Under the pieces are notes generated by a model. That model did not search any database. It was not told where the DNA came from and saw nothing but the letters and a program-made list of their open reading frames with translations. From JANWWM01 sp046292465 (GTDB taxonomy: Bacteria; Bacteroidota; Chlorobiia; Chlorobiales; Thermochlorobacteraceae), in assembly GCA_046292465.1 (NCBI GenBank), contig JBKBRB010000033.1:1-14019 (forward strand): 14,019 nt of DNA, given 5' to 3'. Positions 6,778-12,693 of this stretch are shown one piece after another (within the stretch, counting starts at the first letter, position 1; each line of letters opens with the position of its first letter). The position numbers were made by a program, and so were the translations under genes.

Positions 6778-7284
6778 ATGATGACAAATCTCAAAATTTC
6801 ATCAATTGGTGTTGGCGTGCTGCTGCTGACACACTTCGGACTCATCGCATACTTTTATCCAATCCTGCCCGAAAGTGTGCCGATGCACTTTGGTTCAAAC
6901 GGTAAGGCGACCTCGTTTTCTTCAAAGGAAAGTATGATTCTCTCGCATTTGGCGGTTATCGCCGTTTTGCTGGTGATTTTTGGAATTGTGGGCGCACTTT
7001 TAAGAAGCGGAAAAGCGGTCTACTTCAATTTGCCTAATCGTGAGTATTGGTTTGCGCCTGAGCGCAAGGCGCAATCGTCAAATGAAGTGCTCGCGCTTTT
7101 GCTTTGGATTTTGTGCAGCGTGCTTGTGTTGATGCTACTTGTGTTTTACGAAACGGCGGAGTCGGCAATGCTGGGGACGAACAAACTCGGTGCGGCGTTT
7201 TACATCGGGTTTGCGTTCTTCATACTCTTCGATATGTTTGTCCTGATTTATTTGATGATGCGATTTTCAACCATTCCGAAGTGA
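6778..7284 (+). CDS. DUF1648-domain membrane protein
   Basis: A 168-residue integral membrane protein with about four predicted helices (8-28, 55-75, 105-125, 140-162). Between helices 1 and 2 lies the DUF1648 signature 'LPESVPMHFGSNGKATSFSSK' region (30-50), followed by 'FNLPNREYW' (83-91), also typical of the family. DUF1648 occurs in Bacillus SdpI, which confers immunity to the SDP toxin and sequesters its repressor at the membrane, and in many uncharacterised proteins. The C-terminal SdpI half is not present here, so equivalence is not claimed. It is the third gene of the SPFH-Arc cassette (41 bases after the regulator). Two ATGs in a row (6778 and 6781) can serve as start. It converges on the lipoprotein gene with 19 bases between stops, and I see no terminator hairpin there. 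Confidence 0.85.
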   Translation: MMTNLKISSIGVGVLLLTHFGLIAYFYPILPESVPMHFGSNGKATSFSSKESMILSHLAVIAVLLVIFGIVGALLRSGKAVYFNLPNREYWFAPERKAQSSNEVLALLLWILCSVLVLMLLVFYETAESAMLGTNKLGAAFYIGFAFFILFDMFVLIYLMMRFSTIPK

Positions 7285-7303
7285 AAAGTCAGAATAGGAT
7301 TGG

Positions 7304-7843
7304 CTATTCAGACGGAAGCGGAATCGGATTCCAAAAATCAACCTCAATATCAATGCCGCGTGTAACTTGTCCTTCGCGAATTTCAACGGGCGTGCCAAGT
7401 GCCGAATTTCCGATGCGCCCGTAAAGCCCCACCACACGCCAATTTTCTCGCACGAAGACCGATGTAATCGTCGGCTCAACGATAAACTGGGCGACAATCA
7501 AATACTCATATCGCCGAACATTCCACTGTGCTTCATAAACGATGCTATCGGCACCGGCTTGATAGCGGTCGAAGAGCGAGAGCGTATCGCGGTTGTTGAC
7601 GGCAGTGAAAAAGTCGTTCGGAAAAACTTGCGGCGGCGTCGGGAATCCTGCCAAGAAAAGCAGTTGCACGCTATCGGCTTGTGCGCGATTCTTGAATCGA
7701 ATCACGCCTTGCATCGCGCTTCGGGTTTCGGGTGTTGGCTCTAATCCGCCTGAACACGCGCCAAGAAGCGACACAGCAGAACACAAAAGAAGAAGTTGAA
7801 GACGCAAGCGAATGTGAATTGAAAGGTTGCAAAAGCCAAACAT
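7304..7843 (-). CDS. Predicted lipoprotein of unknown function
   Basis: A 179-residue protein with a lipoprotein signal: basic residues, a hydrophobic stretch 'LQLLLLCSAVSLLGAC' (15-30) and a lipobox LGAC with Cys30 as the lipid attachment site. The mature part (31-179) is rich in short beta-strand-like segments ('GVIRFKN', 'DSVQLLFL', 'ITSVFV', 'TRGIDIEVDF') with Pro-rich loops, suggesting a small beta-sandwich domain anchored in the periplasm or outer membrane. I recognise no family and assign no function. It lies 109 bases downstream of the membrane histidine kinase on the same strand, with no exact TAnnTTTG element in the gap. It may therefore be co-transcribed, and could affect or be controlled by that kinase, but this is inference. 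A 15-bp palindrome lies in the gap. Confidence 0.75.
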   Translation of the reverse strand: MFGFCNLSIHIRLRLQLLLLCSAVSLLGACSGGLEPTPETRSAMQGVIRFKNRAQADSVQLLFLAGFPTPPQVFPNDFFTAVNNRDTLSLFDRYQAGADSIVYEAQWNVRRYEYLIVAQFIVEPTITSVFVRENWRVVGLYGRIGNSALGTPVEIREGQVTRGIDIEVDFWNPIPLPSE

Positions 7844-7892
7844 ATCGGTTTTGATAATTCATTTCAACAATCCAGAACGAACTGGCAAGTTA

Positions 7893-7907
7893 TGCAACAT
7901 AGTTGCA
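7893..7907. promoter_or_regulatory. Short perfect inverted repeat (TGCAAC-ATA-GTTGCA) before the lipoprotein gene
   Basis: Six-base arms around a 3-base centre, located 50-64 bases before the lipoprotein ATG in the 109-base gap behind the histidine kinase gene. Its size suits a dimeric regulator site, but no regulator can be named. It is not followed by a T-run, so it is not an intrinsic terminator. Confidence 0.25.
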
Positions 7908-7952
7908 AGCAGTAAGTTAAGCGTGTGAGCACTACAAAGCGAGTTGCCTTTT

Positions 7953-9281
7953 TCATGTTTGGTTTTTCACATTTGGGTTGCGTTTTGGAAGTTGAACCTC
8001 AAAACAGGTTTCGCCCGCCTCACTTTGAGCCGTAATTGAGCCGCCGTGCGCTTCGACGATTTTTTTGCATAGGTAAAGTCCTAAGCCAAATCCGCCTGCG
8101 CCGTTCATTCTCACGCGAGCCGAATCGGTGCGGTAAAAGGGCTCGAAAATTTTCTTCAAATCTTCTTTTGCAATGCCCTTGCCTTTGTCCAAAACGCGAA
8201 GTGTGATGTGTAAAGGCGTTTGAGAAAAGTGAACGCGCACAAGGCTTTGCGAGTATTTAAGCGCGTTGGAAAGGAGGTTTCGCAAAAGCAAGCGAATGCG
8301 CTCCTTATCGGCGTAAAGTGAAATCGGCTGTTCTGTATCAATCGCGATGCGATGATGCTCCTCACGAAATTCCGACCGAACTTCTTCGGCAAGTTCGGCA
8401 AGGTCGAAGTGAGAGTGTTTCAAACTGCCGTTGCTCGACTGCAAGCGTTCCGACTCCAAGAGTTCGGTTAGCATGGCATTGAGTTCATCGATATCATTTT
8501 GGAGTTGAGTTTTGGCGTCGCTATCGGGAATGAGTTCGAGAGCAACTTTCATGCGTGTTAAGGGAGAGCGCAGTTCGTGCGAGACGTCGAGCAAGAGTTC
8601 ACGCTCGCGTTTGAGCATGTTGCCAATTCGCGTGCTCATGGCGTTGAACGAGTGCGCCAATTCGCCGAGTTCGTCGCGCCGATTAACTTCAATCGCAGTT
8701 GAGAAATCGCCCGCGCTGATGCGTTTTGTGCCTGCAATCAAGGTTTGAATGGGCGAAAACATGTGGCGAAGCAGAAAGAACAATCCTATGCCGATGAGCG
8801 AAAGGAAGAGCAGTAGCCAAAGCACAGCGCGCTCGGTTGAAAAGAAACTTTGCGGTGGTGGCAAGTCTTTGAGTTTGAACGAAAAAACGGTTTCGTCGCG
8901 CACAATCACAACGGCGCGGCGGTCGCGCTGTCGGAGTGCGCGCGTTCGAGGCTTGGAGTCAGGCAGGGGCAAAGGTGCAGGCTCAACGATGTCCCACTCA
9001 ACGGGCGTTGGCGAAGTCCAAATAAAGTCGGGTGTTTCAAGGCGAATTCCAATGCCTAATTTTTCAGCATACTTGCGCGCTTTGAGCGTATCGGGCGGCG
9101 AGCCGATTTCATCAGCGAGGTAATTGGCAATCACGCGCGCGTAGCCACGCGGCGAGGGTGGCGGGTCTTCGGGTAAATCAAACGCCAAACGAAATGCCAT
9201 CACAACGGCGCCATTGATGAGCACCACTGCCACGACCATCACCGCAAGCAGTTTCAAAAAAATGGATAGGCGTTTCTTCAC
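7953..9281 (-). CDS. Membrane-bound sensor histidine kinase (HAMP-HisKA-HATPase)
   Basis: With the GTG start at 9281 the protein has 442 residues and begins 'MKKRLSIFLKLLAV'. It has a first membrane helix (8-30), a periplasmic sensor region of about 120 residues rich in proline and arginine, a second helix (about 151-172) and a HAMP linker (172-225). The HisKA helix carries 'SHELRSPL' with phospho-acceptor His235. The ATPase domain shows Asn335/Asn339 (N-box), G1 'DKGKGI' (365-370) and G2 'GGFGLGL' (396-402). It belongs to the CpxA/EnvZ-like class that senses envelope or extracellular signals and normally pairs with an OmpR-type regulator, but none is in the window. The frame stays open to a TTG at 9305, which would add 8 residues. 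I prefer the GTG because a -7 promoter element ends at 9313, only 7 bases before that TTG; this choice is uncertain. The lipoprotein gene follows downstream. Confidence 0.9.
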   Translation of the reverse strand: MKKRLSIFLKLLAVMVVAVVLINGAVVMAFRLAFDLPEDPPPSPRGYARVIANYLADEIGSPPDTLKARKYAEKLGIGIRLETPDFIWTSPTPVEWDIVEPAPLPLPDSKPRTRALRQRDRRAVVIVRDETVFSFKLKDLPPPQSFFSTERAVLWLLLFLSLIGIGLFFLLRHMFSPIQTLIAGTKRISAGDFSTAIEVNRRDELGELAHSFNAMSTRIGNMLKRERELLLDVSHELRSPLTRMKVALELIPDSDAKTQLQNDIDELNAMLTELLESERLQSSNGSLKHSHFDLAELAEEVRSEFREEHHRIAIDTEQPISLYADKERIRLLLRNLLSNALKYSQSLVRVHFSQTPLHITLRVLDKGKGIAKEDLKKIFEPFYRTDSARVRMNGAGGFGLGLYLCKKIVEAHGGSITAQSEAGETCFEVQLPKRNPNVKNQT

Positions 9282-9312
9282 ATCTCGCTCAAAAAAGTCT
9301 TGCAAAAACGCT

Positions 9313-9320
9313 CAAAGGTA
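9313..9320 (-). promoter_or_regulatory. Putative -7 promoter element (TACCTTTG) for the membrane histidine kinase
   Basis: On the minus strand TACCTTTG matches TAnnTTTG exactly and lies immediately after the rpmG terminator, 31 bases before the chosen GTG start. Transcription would begin near 9306, which argues against the TTG at 9305 unless the mRNA is nearly leaderless. Confidence 0.45.
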
Positions 9321-9321
9321 A

Positions 9322-9355
9322 CAAAAAAAGAAAAGGCGGAAACTACGCTCCGCCT
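9322..9355 (-). terminator. Rho-independent terminator after rpmG
   Basis: Read on the minus strand, AGGCGGA, an 8-base loop and TCCGCCT form a perfect 7-bp GC-rich stem (9349-9355 with 9334-9340). It is followed by the T-rich tract TTTCTTTTTTTG. It lies 32 bases after the rpmG stop and should separate the tRNA-Val/rpmG transcript from the kinase gene. Confidence 0.85.
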
Positions 9356-9387
9356 CTTGAAACCCAATCAAAAATCTTAAACGAGAA

Positions 9388-9570
9388 TTACTTGACTTCT
9401 CTGTGAATCGTTCTGCGCTTTAATGCAGGATTATACTTTTTGAGTTCTAATCGCTCGGTGTCGTTGCGCTTGTTCTTTTGTGTCGTGTAGCGTGAGGGCG
9501 TTTTGCCTTCTTTGCGCGCTTCGGTGCATTCGAGCGTGATGGTAATGCGATTGCCTTTTGCCTTTGCCAT
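9388..9570 (-). CDS. rpmG: 50S ribosomal protein L33
   Basis: A 60-residue basic protein of the large ribosomal subunit near the E site. The family core 'RYTTQKNKRNDTERLELKKY' (27-46) and the ending 'RRTIHREVK' are diagnostic. The start is the ATG at 9570 ('MAKAKGNRITITLEC'); the longer open frame runs back into the tRNA and is not real. The zinc-binding form of L33 has two CxxC pairs. Here only one cysteine remains (Cys15, in 'ECTEARKEG', with Asn-Pro replacing the second pair), so this is the zinc-free (C-minus) form, as I recall for Chlorobi. No promoter element is seen in the 50 bases between the tRNA and rpmG, so both are probably made as one transcript from the promoter before the tRNA, ending at the terminator downstream. 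Confidence 0.95.
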   Translation of the reverse strand: MAKAKGNRITITLECTEARKEGKTPSRYTTQKNKRNDTERLELKKYNPALKRRTIHREVK

Positions 9571-9620
9571 TGGTGTAAGTCGTTTGATGGAAATCGTTGA
9601 GTGTGAAAAAGTCTGACTTG

Positions 9621-9694
9621 TGCGCGATACTAGATTCGAACTAGTGACCTCCACCGTGTCAAGGTGGCGCTCTAACCAACTGAGCTAACCGCGC
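9621..9694 (-). tRNA. tRNA-Val (anticodon GAC)
   Basis: A full 74-base cloverleaf on the minus strand: acceptor GCGCGGT pairing with ATCGCGC (one G-U pair), D-arm GCTC...GAGC, anticodon stem CCACC/GGTGG with loop TTGACAC (anticodon GAC, reading GUC/GUU), and T-arm ACTAG-TTCGAAT-CTAGT. The discriminator base is A and the 3' CCA is not encoded, so it must be added by CCA transferase. It leads the rpmG unit. Confidence 0.97.
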
Positions 9695-9723
9695 TTGTCC
9701 ATTTTCTTGTCAAAAAAGGGATG

Positions 9724-9731
9724 CAAATATA
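9724..9731 (-). promoter_or_regulatory. Putative -7 promoter element (TATATTTG) for tRNA-Val/rpmG
   Basis: On the minus strand TATATTTG is an exact TAnnTTTG match, 29 bases before the tRNA 5' end, followed by CATCCC. It lies in the 174-base divergent gap to the DUF3109 gene (9695-9868), where I see nothing else apart from A/T-rich sequence. Confidence 0.5.
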
Positions 9732-9868
9732 CAGGCTCATGCAGAAAATAAAAAATCTATTCGCTCACTTTTTTGATTGCTCCACACATCGACATCGTTT
9801 CGTCGTGATACGTTTTTTCTTACATTCATTGACACAATTTGCCTAAGTAACCCAAATGCGAACTTAAA

Positions 9869-10468
9869 GTGATTGTAATAGACAGTGTGCTTATTGGCGA
9901 CGAAGTGCTGCGTGCAAAATTTCGGTGCGATTTAGAGCGATGCAAGGGTGCGTGCTGTGTGGTTGGCGAATTAGGCGCGCCCGTTACGAGTGATGAAGTC
10001 GATATCATTGAATCGTTACTCGATAAAGTGAAACCGCATTTGCCCGAAGCCAACCAAAAAGTTCTTGACGAGAAAGGCGTTTATGAAGTGCATCAAGGAA
10101 GTTTATTTTTGACGACGGTTGAAGGGCGCGAGTGTGTGTTTGCTACGATTGATGAGAACGGAATCGCAACATGCAACTTAGAAAAATTATATTTGAGTGG
10201 CGAGAGCGATTTTCGAAAGCCAATTTCTTGCCACTTATTTCCAATTCGCGTGCGGCGGCGGCTTGGCATGGAAATGTTGGTCTATATGCAAATCGAGGAG
10301 TGCAAAGCAGGGAGAGCATGCGGCGCGAAAGAAAAAGTTCATCTTTATGAATTTCTTGCCCCTGCTTTGGAGAGAAAATATGGCGCAACTTGGACGAAAA
10401 AATTTCTCAACGTGTGCCGCCAGTCCAAATCCGATAAAGACCACAAACACAATATAAATCTTGAATGA
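9869..10468 (+). CDS. DUF3109 family cysteine-cluster protein
   Basis: A 199-residue protein with the DUF3109 hallmarks: the N-terminal 'DEVLRAKFRCDLERCKGACC' (11-30) giving Cys20, Cys25, Cys29 and Cys30, then 'ECVFATIDENGIATC' (88-102), 'PISCHLFPIRV' (118-128) and late cysteines at 145, 151 and 183. The family is related in style to YkgJ-type zinc or iron-sulfur cysteine clusters. Metal binding is likely, but no reaction is known, and I infer none. The start is the GTG at 9869 ('MIVIDSVLIGDEVL'), which matches the family N-terminus; there is no Shine-Dalgarno sequence. A TTGACA at 9829-9834 lies upstream but without a clear partner box. The gene precedes rpoN by 37 bases on the same strand, so read-through is possible. 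Its stop codon lies inside the first copy of a 16-bp tandem repeat. Confidence 0.85.
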   Translation: MIVIDSVLIGDEVLRAKFRCDLERCKGACCVVGELGAPVTSDEVDIIESLLDKVKPHLPEANQKVLDEKGVYEVHQGSLFLTTVEGRECVFATIDENGIATCNLEKLYLSGESDFRKPISCHLFPIRVRRRLGMEMLVYMQIEECKAGRACGAKEKVHLYEFLAPALERKYGATWTKKFLNVCRQSKSDKDHKHNINLE

Positions 10469-10486
10469 ATTAAATCTTGAATGAAT
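10455..10486 (+). repeat. Perfect 16-bp tandem duplication across the end of the DUF3109 gene
   Basis: TAAATCTTGAATGAAT occurs twice head to tail (10455-10470 and 10471-10486). The first copy contains the last codons and the TGA stop of the DUF3109 gene; the second fills most of the spacer before rpoN. It looks like a slippage duplication. It places a TTG 18 bases before TGAATTTG (10482-10489), which differs from TAnnTTTG at one fixed base, so the duplication might have shaped an rpoN promoter. Confidence 0.9.
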
Positions 10487-10505
10487 TTGAACTGAAAGAG
10501 CAGCG

Positions 10506-12092
10506 ATGAGTTCACACAGACTTTCACAACGGCAAATTCAAACCTTGCGGCTTAGTCCGCAACAAATTCTATACACCAAACTTCTGCAACTGCCCGTCTT
10601 GCAGTTGGAGCAGCGCGTCAAGCAAGAGTTGGAAGAAAATCCTTTGTTGGAAGAAGGACAAGAAAATCTTGCAGAAGAGCAAGACCTCGACGAAGTTATC
10701 CCCAGTGAAATGTTGCCTGAACCTGACTCACTGCACGATGCGCTTAACGGCGCAGCACAATCGCCACTTGAATCGACGCTCTCAGAAAATCAGAATGAGG
10801 AAAAACCATCGGTAGAAAAAAAACGCGAAGAAGAAAAAGCGGCACAAGAAGAAAACGACTTCGACGCTGAACTTGCAGAGGCATTGAATAATGATGATGA
10901 TGAAGGCTACAAAGTGCAACAACTGCGAGAGCCAAGCGACGATGAACGTGAGTATCTTCAACCTACATATGAAGAAAATTTTTCTGAGCGATTGCTTGCG
11001 CAACTCTACTTGCTCGACCTCTCCGAAAAAGAACTTCAAATTGCTGAAGAAATCATCGGCAACCTCGACAGCGATGGATACCTGCGATGCACCTTTGAGA
11101 TTATCCAAGACGGACTGCTGACCGCTGGCATCGAGACGACCGAAAAAGAAATTGAAGCTGTGCTGGAAAAAATTTGGTATCTCGACCCGCCTGGCGTTGG
11201 CGCACGAAACCTACAAGAGTGCTTGCTTATCCAACTTACAGCACTCGCCAAAGAGGACCTCGATGACGAACACGAAGACGCACGCACGCTAGCGCAAAAA
11301 ATCCTTTCCCACCACTACAACGACTTCATCATGAAGCATTATGAAAAATTACTTCAAGACCTTGCCTGTTCGCCCGATGAGCTCAAGCGTGCCGTTGCCT
11401 TCATTCAAAAACTCAATCCAAAACCCGGCGGCGATGTGCCTTCACGAGTTGGGAATTATGTAATTCCCGACTTTACCATTACTTTCAATGGTCAAGACCT
11501 TGTTCTGACTTCGAACGAACGAGCAAACATCCAAATTCGAATCTCGAAACACTACAAAAAATTGATGAGCGATAAAGCGCAGTCCAAAGAGACAAAAGAA
11601 TTTTTGCGCGAAAAACTTGCCGCCGCCAAAGGCTTCATCAGTGCGATTCAAATGCGCCGATACACCATGCAAAAAGTCATGACAGCAATCATGAACCGTC
11701 AATACGACTTCTTCGTTCACGGCGAATCAAGATTGAAGCCGATGGTGCTCAAAGACATTGCCGAAGACACACAGCTCGACATTGCCACCATTAGCCGCGT
11801 GGTAAGTGGAAAATACGTGCAGACCGATTTCGGCGTCTTTGAGCTCAAGTATTTCTTCACAACAGCGGTCGAAACGGAATCGGGCGATGAAGTCTCCAAT
11901 CGTATTATCAAACAAGCCATTAAAGACTTCATCGAGAAAGAAGAATCTGGCAAACCGCTCTCTGACGATAAACTTGCCGAAATGCTCAACGAGCGTGGCT
12001 ATAAACTTGCGCGACGAACCGTAACCAAATACCGCGAGCAACTTGGCATTCCCGTCGCACGCTTGCGCAAAAAAATTGAATCAATCAAGTAA
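10506..12092 (+). CDS. rpoN: RNA polymerase sigma-54 factor
   Basis: A 528-residue alternative sigma factor that directs RNA polymerase to -24/-12 (GG/GC) promoters and needs an AAA+ activator to open them. Region I (about 1-50) is Gln/Leu-rich ('LRLSPQQILYTKLLQLPVLQLEQ'-type sequence) and binds the activator. Region II (50-160) is a long, very acidic linker. The core-binding domain follows, with 'DPPGVGARNLQECL' (227-240). The DNA-binding part contains the helix-turn-helix 'LKDIAEDTQLDIATISRVVS' (415-434) and 'FGVFELKYFF' (442-451). The RpoN box, canonically ARRTVAKYRE, is present as 'ARRTVTKYRE' (502-511) and contacts the -24 element. All regions are intact. It lies 49 bases before hslV. 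No sigma-54 activator gene and no convincing -24/-12 promoter is in the window, so targets are unknown. Confidence 0.97.
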   Translation: MSSHRLSQRQIQTLRLSPQQILYTKLLQLPVLQLEQRVKQELEENPLLEEGQENLAEEQDLDEVIPSEMLPEPDSLHDALNGAAQSPLESTLSENQNEEKPSVEKKREEEKAAQEENDFDAELAEALNNDDDEGYKVQQLREPSDDEREYLQPTYEENFSERLLAQLYLLDLSEKELQIAEEIIGNLDSDGYLRCTFEIIQDGLLTAGIETTEKEIEAVLEKIWYLDPPGVGARNLQECLLIQLTALAKEDLDDEHEDARTLAQKILSHHYNDFIMKHYEKLLQDLACSPDELKRAVAFIQKLNPKPGGDVPSRVGNYVIPDFTITFNGQDLVLTSNERANIQIRISKHYKKLMSDKAQSKETKEFLREKLAAAKGFISAIQMRRYTMQKVMTAIMNRQYDFFVHGESRLKPMVLKDIAEDTQLDIATISRVVSGKYVQTDFGVFELKYFFTTAVETESGDEVSNRIIKQAIKDFIEKEESGKPLSDDKLAEMLNERGYKLARRTVTKYREQLGIPVARLRKKIESIK

Positions 12093-12141
12093 CATCAATT
12101 GCCAAACTACCAACAATTTTACTCACCGCGAAACAACGAAA

Positions 12142-12672
12142 ATGAACATTCACGCAACCACCGTCATCGGAGTCTTGAAAGACGGAAAAGGCGCGCTGGG
12201 GTCAGATGGGCAAATGACACAGGGCGCGACCATCCTTAAACATTCTACCACAAAAGTTCGACGCTTACATGGGGGAAAAGTCTTGGTCGGATTTGCCGGT
12301 GCAACGGCAGACGCCATGACGCTCCTCGAGAAATTTGAAGAAAAACTGCAAGCCCATAGCGGTAAATTGGAGCGCGCCGCCGTCGAGCTTGCCAAAGATT
12401 GGCGAACGGATAAGTATCTTCGACGTTTAGAAGCCATGCTCGCCGTCATCTCGCCTGAAAAAGCCTTGATTATTTCAGGCACAGGCGATGTTATCGAACC
12501 AGAAGATGGCATTGTCGCAATCGGAAGTGGCGGCATGTATGCGCTGGCAGCAGCGCGAGGCATGATGAAATACAGCGATTTAGATGCGAAAACCGTTGTT
12601 ACTGAATCGCTCAAAATCGCTGCCGATATTTGCATTTACACCAACAACAACATCAAAGTTGAGGAAGTCTAA
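12142..12672 (+). CDS. hslV: ATP-dependent protease HslVU, proteolytic subunit HslV (ClpQ)
   Basis: A 176-residue proteasome-beta-like threonine peptidase that forms a dodecamer capped by HslU and degrades misfolded and regulatory proteins in the cytoplasm. The nucleophile is Thr6 in 'MNIHATTVIGV', exposed after removal of a 5-residue propeptide; in E. coli the Thr directly follows Met. 'GSDGQMTQGATI' (20-31), 'KVRRLHGGKVLVGFAGATAD' (38-57) and 'GIVAIGSGGMYALAAARG' (about 129-146) are family hallmarks. The start is the ATG at 12142. The frame is open upstream to 12043, inside rpoN, but that extension has no family similarity and would bury the catalytic Thr. hslU begins 21 bases after the stop, the standard hslVU arrangement. 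rpoN precedes it by 49 bases, so the three may share a transcript. Confidence 0.97.
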   Translation: MNIHATTVIGVLKDGKGALGSDGQMTQGATILKHSTTKVRRLHGGKVLVGFAGATADAMTLLEKFEEKLQAHSGKLERAAVELAKDWRTDKYLRRLEAMLAVISPEKALIISGTGDVIEPEDGIVAIGSGGMYALAAARGMMKYSDLDAKTVVTESLKIAADICIYTNNNIKVEEV

Positions 12673-12693
12673 AATTTTATTCACGAATTAAAA

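Noticed and set aside
7671..7862. Alternative minus-strand frame over the lipoprotein start (MNYQNRYVWLL...)
   Set aside because: It shifts out of the frame that carries the signal peptide and lipobox, and its product has no sensible composition.
9571..9654. Longer L33 frame starting inside the tRNA region
   Set aside because: The extra 28 residues are the translated tRNA and spacer; L33 begins at MAKAKG (9570).
12043..12141. Upstream extension of HslV by 33 residues
   Set aside because: It overlaps the 3' end of rpoN in another frame, has no family similarity, and would place a long leader before the catalytic Thr. The ATG at 12142 fits the family.
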